Part shown: positions 7,057 through 13,857 of the stretch, one piece after another
Numbering within the stretch: position 1 is the stretch's first letter
Layout of the letters: the number at the start of each line of letters is the position of its first letter
Origin: an uncultured Clostridia bacterium
GTDB taxonomy: Bacteria; Bacillota; Clostridia; Christensenellales; Borkfalkiaceae
Length of the DNA: 24,479 bases
Assembly: GCA_947587775.1 (NCBI GenBank)
Contig: CANPYD010000004.1
Location: 1-24,479, forward strand
Direction of reading: 5' to 3'
Notes under the pieces: generated by a model
The model's input: only the letters and a program-made list of their open reading frames with translations
The model's database searches: none
Told to the model about the DNA's origin: nothing
Made by a program: the position numbers and the translations under genes

Positions 7057-8712
7057 TCACAGGATCGCCGCCGAGAAAGCGCAGAGAATGAGCAGCGAGA
7101 GCGCGTCCACGATGGTGGTGATAAAGGGCGAGGCGACGGCCGCGGGATCGAGCTTCAACTTTTTCACAAGAAGCGGGAGCATGCATCCGACGAACTTCGC
7201 CATGACGACGGTGCAAAACAGCCCGAACGAAACAACGAGGCAGGGAATGACGGTATATCCCTCAAAGCCGAACAACAACCTGTCGATCAGCTGTAATTTC
7301 GCAAAACAGGCGACGGAAAGCGTTGCCGCGAGCAAAATGGAGACGCGCATCTCCTTCCATAGAACTTTCGGCGTATCCTTTGTCGTCAGTTCTCCGAGCG
7401 CGATCGAGCGGATGACCGTAACGGAAGCCTGTGAGCCCGAATTTCCGCCCGTATCCATCAGCATGGGGACGCAGGCGAGCATCGCCGTCGTGAGCATGCT
7501 CTCGAATTTATTCAAAATCAGTCCCGTAAAGGTCGCCGAGACCAAAAGGATCAGCAGCCACGGAACGCGGTTCTTATAGATCGACAGCACGCTCGTCTTC
7601 AGATAGGGCTTATCGGCGGGCAAAATTGCCGCCATCCTCTCGATATCCTCGGTGTTTTCCTCTTCGATGACGTCCATTGCGTCGTCGACGGTGACGATAC
7701 CGACGAGCCGTCTCTCATCGTCCACGACGGGGATCGCAAGGAAGCCGTAATCGGAGATCTTGCGCGCAACGTCCTCTTTATCGTCCTTGGTGTTGACGTA
7801 GATGACGTTGTCCTCCATGATCTCGGCGATCTGCGCCTCTTTTTTGGCGAGCATGAGATCTTTCGCCGTGACGAGCCCGATGAGCTTATTGGACGTATCC
7901 GTCACATAACAGGTATAGATCGTCTCCTTGTCGATCGCCGTCTCGCGGATGCGGTCGAACGCCCGCTCCACAGTCATATCGGGAAGGAAGCGCACGAACT
8001 CGATCGTCATGATGCTTCCCGCGCTGTCCTTGGGATATTTCAGAATTTCATTGATATAGGCGCGGGTCTCGCTGTCGCTCTGCGCAAGGAGCCGCTTGAC
8101 GACGTTTGCGGGCATCTCCTCGATGAGGTCGACGGTATCGTCGAGGAAAAGCTCGTCCATGACGGCCTTGACTTCTTTATCGGTCAGCTTTTTGAGGAGC
8201 TTCTCCTGCGTGTCGCTCTCGATCTCGACAAACATCTGCGCCGCAAGATCCTTGGGCAGGATCCGGAAGAGCACGGGAAGATCCTCTTCCTTGACGCTCT
8301 CGAAGATCTCCGCAAGGTCGATCTCGTTCATCGACGTCAGAATGGGCTTTAAGACGGAGAATTTTTTCTCCTCGAGAAGGGCGAGGATCTCCTCCTCTTC
8401 CGCGATCCTCCGCGCGGCAGCCTCGGGCATATCCTCGATAATATCGACGGTATCCTCGACGGAGACGTCCTCCATGACTTCTTGGAGTTCGTCGTCGTGC
8501 AGTCCCTCGACGATCTTCTCCTGCACGGAAGCATCGAGAAGGACGATGATCTCGGCGAGGGTATCGCTTTCGAGTGCGCGGGCAAGGGGGACGAGGTCCT
8601 CTCCCGCTTCGGATAAAATTTGCGCCGCCTCTTCGGGAGATACTTTCTCGAGAAGTTCGGCGGCGGATTCGTAATCTTTTGCAGCAAGAAGCTGCTTGAT
8701 CTCATCAGACAT
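7057..8712 (-). CDS. mgtE: MgtE-type magnesium transporter with duplicated N-domain
   Basis: The 551-residue protein has a helical MgtE N-domain region, a pair of CBS domains (about 230-350) and five membrane helices from about 384. The channel signature PMLMDTGGNSGSQ lies at 416-428, and FITTIVDALSLLI near the end is also conserved. MgtE is a Mg2+ channel gated by cytosolic Mg2+ bound between N and CBS domains. Typical proteins have about 450 residues; here the N-domain appears twice, marked by DTVDIIEDMP (87-96) and DTVDLIEEMP (192-201), about 105 residues apart. GGAGGTGGATC precedes the ATG. A promoter at the end of the adenine deaminase gene predicts a leader of about 450 nt. Confidence 0.93.
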   Translation of the reverse strand: MSDEIKQLLAAKDYESAAELLEKVSPEEAAQILSEAGEDLVPLARALESDTLAEIIVLLDASVQEKIVEGLHDDELQEVMEDVSVEDTVDIIEDMPEAAARRIAEEEEILALLEEKKFSVLKPILTSMNEIDLAEIFESVKEEDLPVLFRILPKDLAAQMFVEIESDTQEKLLKKLTDKEVKAVMDELFLDDTVDLIEEMPANVVKRLLAQSDSETRAYINEILKYPKDSAGSIMTIEFVRFLPDMTVERAFDRIRETAIDKETIYTCYVTDTSNKLIGLVTAKDLMLAKKEAQIAEIMEDNVIYVNTKDDKEDVARKISDYGFLAIPVVDDERRLVGIVTVDDAMDVIEEENTEDIERMAAILPADKPYLKTSVLSIYKNRVPWLLILLVSATFTGLILNKFESMLTTAMLACVPMLMDTGGNSGSQASVTVIRSIALGELTTKDTPKVLWKEMRVSILLAATLSVACFAKLQLIDRLLFGFEGYTVIPCLVVSFGLFCTVVMAKFVGCMLPLLVKKLKLDPAAVASPFITTIVDALSLLILCAFSAAIL

Positions 8713-8773
8713 GATCCACCTCCGCAGTTTTTTGAAAGAAGTTCAAACACGCAGACGCGGAAACAGCCCCGTA

Positions 8774-8839
8774 CTATGCGGAACATGCCGCAAAATACGG
8801 AGATTCCCAATCGTCCACGCGGCTACTTCGTCCTTTCAC
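8774..8839 (-). CDS. Possible 21-residue leader peptide upstream of mgtE
   Basis: AAGGAGG (8848-8854) is followed eight bases later by GTG and a 21-codon frame beginning MKGRSSRVDDWESP and ending in TAG. It lies about 60 bases before the mgtE ATG inside its predicted leader. There is no homology evidence; the strong ribosome site is the only support, and the frame could be chance. Confidence 0.3.
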   Translation of the reverse strand: MKGRSSRVDDWESPYFAACSA

Positions 8840-8863
8840 GGCTTTTTCCTCCTTGTTTTATTT

Positions 8864-8917
8864 CTCGGCTCCCCTCTCAGGGGAGCTGGCGCGCCGTCCT
8901 TGGCGCGACTGAGGGGT
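8864..8917. repeat. Family-1 nested-hairpin repeat, copy b
   Basis: CTCGGCTCCCCTCTCAGGGG, then GGCGCGCCGTCCTTGGCGCG and ACTGAGGGGT reproduce the plan of copy a, with compensating changes that keep the hairpins. Confidence 0.75.
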
Positions 8918-8980
8918 TTCTGAAAACCCTATCCCCCGCTGCGCGGGTACTTCCCCTAAGAGGGGAAGCAAGGGGACACT

Positions 8981-9143
8981 CTCGGCTCCCCCTTTGAGGG
9001 GAAAATTTTGCATTCTGCCAAAGATTGATAATCTTTGGCGCAAAATTTTCTTGGCATTTGCCCATATGCTCGGGCAAATGCTGACCGAATGCGGGTCTCT
9101 ACCCGCATGAGACGCTGTCACCGCAGGTGACTGAGGGGGTGTT
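8981..9143. repeat. Family-1 repeat copy c, expanded by a multi-hairpin insertion
   Basis: The ends match family 1 (CTCGGCTCCCCCTTTGAGGG at 8981; GTCACC-GCA-GGTGAC and TGAGGGGGTGT at 9117-9143). Between them are about 110 extra bases carrying three further hairpins: 9002-9049 (20-bp stem with a 5-nt bulge), 9054-9081 (GCATTTGCCC/GGGCAAATGC) and 9089-9108 (ATGCGGGT-CTCT-ACCCGCAT). Confidence 0.75.
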
Positions 9144-9165
9144 CCCCAATCGCACGGCACTCTTT

Positions 9166-9194
9166 ATTATACGCACGCGGCGCAAAAAAGTCAA
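9166..9194 (-). promoter_or_regulatory. Promoter of mgtE
   Basis: On the minus strand TTGACT (9189-9194) and TATAAT (9166-9171) have a 17-bp spacer. The TGA stop of the adenine deaminase gene (9191-9193) lies inside the -35 box. Confidence 0.75.
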
Positions 9195-10915
9195 TCGTTT
9201 TCAGTTTCTTCCAAAGGGACGAATCTGCCCTTTTCGCAGTCGTAGAGCCCCTTGTCCGTCAGCTTCAGCTTGGGAATGACGGGGAGCGCCAGAAAGGCGA
9301 GGGACATGAAGGGGTCGAAGCCCTCTTTCGCCCCCATTTCGCGGGCATAACCTTCCATTTCGCCGACGCGGCGGACGACTTCCTCCGCGGGTGCGGAGCT
9401 CATGAGCCCCGCGATATCGAGCGCAAAAACTTCTTCCCGTGCACTGCTTACGAGCGCCATTCCGCCGCCCGCCTCTTTGAGAAGGGAAACAACGCGCGCC
9501 ATCGCGCCGTCGTCGTCCCCGATGACGATGAGATTATGGCTGTCGTGCGCGACGGTGATGCCGATCGCGCCGCCCTTCAGGCCGAAGCCCTTGACGAGCC
9601 CGAGCCCGATGCGCCCCGTCGCAAAGTGCCGTTCCACGACGGCAAGTTTGAGAAGATCGCTCCCCTTCACACAGAGCTCCCCTTCGGGAACGTCGCAGAG
9701 GACTTCGGATGTATAGAGCGAGTGGGGAGTCATTCCGATGGCGCGGACCACGCCCTTTGTCATGATTCTGAAGTCGGAAGGACGGACGTCCTTGACATGC
9801 ACGGTGTTCTGAACCACCTCGGGCAGATAGCGGGAAGCGCTCTCAAAGAGCGGTTTCCCCCCTTCGGCGACCTTGACGCCCCGCTTCCACACGGTATGAA
9901 CGGAGAAGTCAACGAAGTCGTCCACAAGTACCATGTCCGCAAAGTACCCCGGAGCGATCGCGCCGAGACCTCGGACATGGTAGCAGGTTGCGGGGTTGAT
10001 CGTCGCCATGGGTATCGCGTAGCGCGCGGGGAGTCCCGCCTTGACGAGACGGGCGAGCGCGCCGTTGATATGCCCGCGGTTCAGATCCCCGGCATGCTTA
10101 TCGTCCGAGCAGAGCAGGAAGGAGCGGAAGTTATATCCGTCCACCGCCTCCACCCCCTCGGTGACGCTTTCCGTCGAAGAGCCGACACGGATCATCACAG
10201 CCATGCCGCGCGCCGCCTTCTCGCGGAACTCCTCCGCGGTAAGGCATTCGTGATCGGTTCTGATCCCCGCGCAGAGATAGGCGTCAAGGGCGGCTCCCGT
10301 GAGCGCGGGCGCATGCCCGTCCACGACTTTTCCCTGTTTCTCAGCCGCCTCTAATTTTCTCAGAACGTCGTCATCACACCCGAGGACGCCCGGGAAATTC
10401 ATCATCTCGCCGAGACCCGAAAAGAGCTCCCGTCCGAGCTCCTCTTCCGTCTCCCTGCCGTCGATGCACGCGCCGCTCGTCTCGAACGGGGTCGCGGGAA
10501 CGCAGGAGGGAAGCTGCATCAGCACATCGAGCACGGGCGCGCCGTCCTTTGTCACTCTTCCGAGCGCCTCTTTGATGTACTCCGCCCCGCCGATGCCGCA
10601 GACGTTGACGATCTCATGCGGGTCGGCGACGACCGTCCCCGTTCCGTGCGGTACGGCAAGCGCCGTGAACGCCTCGGGGGAGAGCATACTGCTCTCGACA
10701 TGGATATGCGGCTCGAAAAAGCTCGGCAGAAGGTATCTTCCCCCGCCGTCATAGGTCTCCTTTCCCTCGTAATCGCCGATCCCGACGATCTTCCCGTCCG
10801 CAACGCCGACGCTGCCCGTCTCGGTCTCTCCCGTAAAGACGTTGAACACCTTGACGTTTTCGACAACAAGATCGCATTTCTCCCGCCCCATGGCGCAATC
10901 AATGAGATGTTTCAT
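9191..10915 (-). CDS. ade: Adenine deaminase
   Basis: This 574-residue amidohydrolase converts adenine to hypoxanthine and ammonia in purine salvage. Metal-site motifs are present: FEPHIHVESSML (about 68-79), ADPHEIVNVCG (about 97-107), VDGHAPALTG, GIRTDHECLT, and LCSDDKHAGDLN with its catalytic Asp. The C-terminal domain has the conserved GLKGGAIGITVAHDSHN. Size and order match bacterial Ade. The start MKHLIDCAMG at 10915 is preferred over an in-frame ATG at 10954, because the latter would lie upstream of the promoter. The -10 box ends six bases before the ATG, so the mRNA should be leaderless. Confidence 0.95.
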   Translation of the reverse strand: MKHLIDCAMGREKCDLVVENVKVFNVFTGETETGSVGVADGKIVGIGDYEGKETYDGGGRYLLPSFFEPHIHVESSMLSPEAFTALAVPHGTGTVVADPHEIVNVCGIGGAEYIKEALGRVTKDGAPVLDVLMQLPSCVPATPFETSGACIDGRETEEELGRELFSGLGEMMNFPGVLGCDDDVLRKLEAAEKQGKVVDGHAPALTGAALDAYLCAGIRTDHECLTAEEFREKAARGMAVMIRVGSSTESVTEGVEAVDGYNFRSFLLCSDDKHAGDLNRGHINGALARLVKAGLPARYAIPMATINPATCYHVRGLGAIAPGYFADMVLVDDFVDFSVHTVWKRGVKVAEGGKPLFESASRYLPEVVQNTVHVKDVRPSDFRIMTKGVVRAIGMTPHSLYTSEVLCDVPEGELCVKGSDLLKLAVVERHFATGRIGLGLVKGFGLKGGAIGITVAHDSHNLIVIGDDDGAMARVVSLLKEAGGGMALVSSAREEVFALDIAGLMSSAPAEEVVRRVGEMEGYAREMGAKEGFDPFMSLAFLALPVIPKLKLTDKGLYDCEKGRFVPLEETEND

Positions 10916-10921
10916 GCCTTT

Positions 10922-10950
10922 ATTGTAGCATATATGCCTTTTTTTATCAA
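10922..10950 (-). promoter_or_regulatory. Promoter of ade
   Basis: TTGATA (10945-10950) and TACAAT (10922-10927) on the minus strand have a 17-bp spacer. Six bases separate the -10 box from the ATG, predicting a leaderless transcript. Confidence 0.7.
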
Positions 10951-10956
10951 GCAAAA

Positions 10957-10976
10957 GGGACAGGAAAACCTGTCCC
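10957..10976 (-). terminator. Intrinsic terminator of aspS
   Basis: GGGACAGG-AAAA-CCTGTCCC forms an 8-bp perfect stem just after the aspS stop. On the minus strand it is followed by TTTTGCTTG. The ade promoter starts six bases beyond. Confidence 0.8.
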
Positions 10977-10982
10977 GTTCTT

Positions 10983-12731
10983 TTATTTCTTTTTGAGTTC
11001 GATGTGCACTTCGTCGAGCTGTTTCTTTTCTACGGGGGAAGGCGCATTCATGAGAAGGTCCCGCGCCTTGGCATTCATGGGGAAGGGAATGACTTCGCGG
11101 ATATTCGTCGTATCGGCGATGAGCATCACCATTCTGTCCACCCCGGGCGCCACGCCCGCGTGCGGGGGAGCGCCGTATTCGAACGCCTGATAGAGGGCGG
11201 GGAATTTCTTCACAACTTCCTCTTTCCCGAGCCCGACGAGCGAAAACGCTTTGAGCATGATCTCGGGGTCATGGTTGCGCACCGCGCCCGAGCTCAGTTC
11301 CACGCCGTTGCAGACGATATCATACTGATATGCGAGGATCTTCAGGGGATCCTGTTCAAACGCCTTCATCCCGCCCTGCGGCATGGAGAAGGGATTGTGG
11401 CAGAACTCGAGCTGCCCGCTCTCCTCGCCGATCTCGTACATGGGGAAATCGACGATCCAGCAGAAACGGTAGACGTTCTTTTCGAGAAGGTCGAGCCCGA
11501 CCCCGAGCATCGTCCGAAGGATCCCCGCACGTTTTTGGACGACTTGGAGCTTGTCCTCTGCGACGAGCGCGACAAACGCGTCTTTCTCGACGCCGAGCGA
11601 TGCTTTCCATGCCTCGGCGTGTTCGGCGACGAACTTCGCGATCCCGCCCGCGGGCGCGCCGTTCTCGTCGAGCTTGAACCAGTACATCGCGCCGCCTTCC
11701 GTCTTGATCTTGAATTCTTCCGCCGTCTTATCGATCCACTTCCTCGGCACGTTCACGCCGCTGACGACGATCGCCTTGACGCGCCTCTCCCCCATGAGGG
11801 GTTCGAACCCGCAGCCCGCCGCAAGCTCGGTCACGTCCGTGATGAGGAGCGGGTTGCGAAGGTCGGGTTTGTCCGAGCCATAGACGTCCAGCGCGGTGAG
11901 ATAGGGAATGCGGCGGAAGGGCGGCTTGTCCGCTTCCCAGCCGCTGTATTTGGCGAACACGGGCGGAAGCACTTTTTCGAGCACGGCGAAGACGTCCTCC
12001 TGTTCCGCAAACGCCATTTCGATATCGAGCTGGTAAAACTCGCCCGGGGAGCGGTCTGCCCTCGCGTCCTCGTCGCGGAAACAGGGCGCGATCTGGAAAT
12101 ATTTATCGAAGCCCGAGCACATTAAGAGCTGTTTATACTGCTGGGGCGCCTGCGGGAGCGCGTAGAACTCTCCCGGATAGATGCGGCTGGGGACGATGTA
12201 GTCCCGCGCGCCCTCGGGCGAGGAACTCGTGAGAATGGGTGTGGAGATCTCCATGAAGCCCTGCTCGGTCATGAGCCGTCTCAGATCCGCAACGATCTTC
12301 GAGCGCAAAACGATCTTGTCGCGCACGGCGGGATTGCGGAGATCGAGGAAGCGGTAGCGAAGGCGGGCGTCCTCCCCCGCTTCGACGGAATGGGAGACTT
12401 CAAAGGGAAGCGCCTGCGTCATGCGCCTGCCGAGGACTTCCACCTTTTCGGGGATGATCTCAATGAGCCCCGTGGGGAGTTTCTCGTTTGGAGAGGAGCG
12501 GAGCGCCACGGTTCCTTCGACGGAGACGGTGGACTCGGTGGGAATATCGCGGAGCTGTGAGATGCAGGGCTCTGCTTCCGCGACGACCTGCGTCGTACCG
12601 TAGAAATCCCGCAGGACGGCGAAGAGAAGCCCGCCCTTGTCGCGCTTGCTGTCCAGCCAGCCGGCGATCTTGACCTTCTTGCCCACGTCGGACGCGCGCA
12701 GTTCGTTACAGTTATGTGTTCTGAATGACAT
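10983..12731 (-). CDS. aspS: Aspartyl-tRNA synthetase
   Basis: The 582-residue class II synthetase charges tRNA-Asp with aspartate. It begins with the OB-fold anticodon-binding domain (VGKKVKIAGWLDSKRDKGGLLF), followed by motif 2 (FRDEDARADR...EFYQLDIEM), a bacterial GAD insertion domain, and motif 3 (GVAPGVDRMVMLI) near the C terminus. The length is normal for the bacterial enzyme. It cannot be told by eye whether it discriminates against tRNA-Asn. The ATG at 12731 gives the standard N terminus MSFRTHNCNELRASDVGK; the ribosome site is weak (ACAGGTAGCA). It has its own promoter and a downstream hairpin terminator. Confidence 0.97.
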   Translation of the reverse strand: MSFRTHNCNELRASDVGKKVKIAGWLDSKRDKGGLLFAVLRDFYGTTQVVAEAEPCISQLRDIPTESTVSVEGTVALRSSPNEKLPTGLIEIIPEKVEVLGRRMTQALPFEVSHSVEAGEDARLRYRFLDLRNPAVRDKIVLRSKIVADLRRLMTEQGFMEISTPILTSSSPEGARDYIVPSRIYPGEFYALPQAPQQYKQLLMCSGFDKYFQIAPCFRDEDARADRSPGEFYQLDIEMAFAEQEDVFAVLEKVLPPVFAKYSGWEADKPPFRRIPYLTALDVYGSDKPDLRNPLLITDVTELAAGCGFEPLMGERRVKAIVVSGVNVPRKWIDKTAEEFKIKTEGGAMYWFKLDENGAPAGGIAKFVAEHAEAWKASLGVEKDAFVALVAEDKLQVVQKRAGILRTMLGVGLDLLEKNVYRFCWIVDFPMYEIGEESGQLEFCHNPFSMPQGGMKAFEQDPLKILAYQYDIVCNGVELSSGAVRNHDPEIMLKAFSLVGLGKEEVVKKFPALYQAFEYGAPPHAGVAPGVDRMVMLIADTTNIREVIPFPMNAKARDLLMNAPSPVEKKQLDEVHIELKKK

Positions 12732-12762
12732 ATTGCTACCTGTCTCAAAAAAATTTTCCTTT

Positions 12763-12791
12763 ATTGTATGCCATTGTCACAAAAAAGTCAA
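12763..12791 (-). promoter_or_regulatory. Promoter of aspS
   Basis: TTGACT (12786-12791) and TACAAT (12763-12768) on the minus strand have a 17-bp spacer. The predicted leader is about 25 nt. Confidence 0.72.
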
Positions 12792-12816
12792 GTTTTTGAT
12801 CGATCTTTTTATCCTC

Positions 12817-13254
12817 TTAATCCTCTATGTCGATCTCGCGCACGTCCTTGCCGTGTTTTTTCGCATAGGTAACGGCGTTATATGCCCCGCCGAACGGAAA
12901 GACAACACCCGACAGGATGATGTCCGCCTTTTTGACAAGCAATTTGTTCGTCTCGACGATCGCATATTGCGGCGGTACCTTCCGTTCTAAAAGATAGACG
13001 GAATCATCAAAGCAAGACGGAAGCCGGAATTCTTCATCCGGATGATAGGAGAGCACCATCGTCAGACTGATCTGCGGGTACTCTCCTCTGAGTTTTTTTA
13101 CGATTTCACAGCATATAGTATCGAAATTGCCGCGGTAGCCGCTGTAAAAACAGCATACGCCGCTTTTAATCAGTTCCAGGATCGCGTTTTCGATCTTTTT
13201 CTCATTGGCCAAATAAGTGTACTCCGAATGTCCGAAAAATGCGCAAGAGCTCAT
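12817..13254 (-). CDS. SLOG/DUF1273-like protein
   Basis: The 145-residue protein starts SSCAFFGHSEYTY and has the pattern FYSGYRGNFD (about 36-45), LSYHPDEEF, DDSVYLLERKVPPQYAIVETNKLLV and SGVVFPFGGAYNAVTYAKK. This matches small clostridial proteins of the SLOG superfamily (Rossmann-like, related to DUF1273/YpsA), which are thought to bind nucleotide-derived ligands. No catalytic function can be assigned. The ATG at 13254 is chosen because AGGGGTG lies seven bases upstream; an in-frame ATG at 13272 has no ribosome site. It is transcribed divergently from a small XRE regulator and just upstream of aspS, and no strong terminator separates it from aspS. Confidence 0.72.
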   Translation of the reverse strand: MSSCAFFGHSEYTYLANEKKIENAILELIKSGVCCFYSGYRGNFDTICCEIVKKLRGEYPQISLTMVLSYHPDEEFRLPSCFDDSVYLLERKVPPQYAIVETNKLLVKKADIILSGVVFPFGGAYNAVTYAKKHGKDVREIDIED

Positions 13255-13274
13255 ATCATTACACCCCTGCATTA

Positions 13275-13303
13275 GTTTAACACATCAAACGTATGAAAGT
13301 CAA
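13275..13303 (-). promoter_or_regulatory. Promoter of the SLOG gene
   Basis: TTGACT (13298-13303) and TTAAAC (13275-13280) on the minus strand have a 17-bp spacer. The -10 is imperfect. Confidence 0.5.
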
Positions 13304-13343
13304 AGCGTTTTTGATTTTTAACGTAAGAAAATTGTCCAAGATT

Positions 13344-13349
13344 TATAAT
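13344..13349 (+). promoter_or_regulatory. -10 box of the XRE regulator gene
   Basis: TATAAT lies eight bases before the ATG at 13358. No good -35 is visible at 16-18 bp, which may indicate activator dependence or a weak promoter. A very short or absent leader is predicted. Confidence 0.45.
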
Positions 13350-13357
13350 GAAAAATC

Positions 13358-13600
13358 ATGAAGGGCGTTTCTCTAACGGAAGCAGTTGGGATTCGGATCA
13401 AAGCATTGCTTCGGGAACAAAATATAACGCAATATTATCTTTGTAAGACGGGCGGCATTCCTCGGGCAACGGTAAATCTTATTGTCAACGGTAGAGTCAA
13501 GTCTCCGCAAATAGATACGATTTATCAAATTGCCGCGACGCTCGGCATATCATTACAGGAATTTTTCGACGACCCGATTTTTGATGAAGTCACAGATTAA
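13358..13600 (+). CDS. Small XRE-family helix-turn-helix regulator
   Basis: This 80-residue protein is essentially only a Cro/C1-type DNA-binding domain: IRIKALLREQNITQYYLCKTGGIPRATVNLIVNGR for helices 1-4, then QIDTIYQIAATLGISLQEFF. This layout is typical of stand-alone XRE regulators in Bacillota. It lies about 100 bp from the divergent SLOG gene and may control it, itself, or both; that is inference from position. It has no Shine-Dalgarno. A strong hairpin follows its stop immediately. Confidence 0.88.
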   Translation: MKGVSLTEAVGIRIKALLREQNITQYYLCKTGGIPRATVNLIVNGRVKSPQIDTIYQIAATLGISLQEFFDDPIFDEVTD

Positions 13601-13625
13601 AGCCCGTCTCCCCCGAGACGGGCTT
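13600..13625 (+). terminator. Terminator of the XRE gene
   Basis: AAGCCCGTCTC-CCCC-GAGACGGGCTT is an 11-bp perfect stem starting at the last base of the TAA. It is followed by CTCCTTATC, a weak U-tract. Confidence 0.75.
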
Positions 13626-13678
13626 CTCCTTATCTGCGTCCTTCTCCTCTCGGGGAAAGCCGTCACGCCGTCCTTGCG

Positions 13679-13784
13679 CCGTCCCCTTGGCGCCCCTCTC
13701 AGGGGAGCTGTCACGCGCCCTTGCGCCGTCCCCTTGGCGCCCCTCTCAGGGGAGCTGTCACGCGCCCTTGCGTGACTGAGGGGT
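13679..13784. repeat. Family-1 repeat with 47-bp tandem duplication
   Basis: A 47-bp unit starting CCGTCCCCTTGGCGCCCCTC is repeated perfectly at 13679-13725 and 13726-13772, and closes with TGACTGAGGGGT. A degenerate partial unit (CGTCACGCCGTCCTTGCG) precedes it. Each unit holds the CCCCTCTCAGGGG hairpin. A linker similar to the one at 8918-8975 follows (13785-13845). Confidence 0.85.
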
Positions 13785-13857
13785 TTCGAAAACCCCTTTC
13801 CCCTCACTACGTTCGGGGACTTCCCCTAAGAGGGGCAGCGAGAGAAGCAGCGAGGGG

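Larger units (their letters stand above)
8713..9159 (-). promoter_or_regulatory. Long structured 5' leader of mgtE
   Basis: From the predicted start site near 9159 to the mgtE ATG there are about 450 nt with no normal-size gene. The segment holds two family-1 repeats, a run of four hairpins (9002-9131), a short linker repeat (8918-8975), and a possible 21-codon leader ORF (8774-8839) with a strong ribosome site. I could not recognise the conserved M-box (ykoK) Mg2+ riboswitch in it. A regulatory role is inferred only from position and structure. Confidence 0.45.

Noticed and set aside
8713..9159. M-box (ykoK) Mg2+ riboswitch in the mgtE leader
   Set aside because: I could not find its conserved core on the minus strand; the visible structure is explained by repeats. 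A covariance scan would settle it.
11004..12125. A 373-codon plus-strand frame within aspS
   Set aside because: It is antisense to an unmistakable aspartyl-tRNA synthetase; long antisense frames are expected at this GC content.
13679..13772. CRISPR-like tandem repeats
   Set aside because: The two 47-bp units are directly adjacent with no unique spacer, and there are no cas genes.
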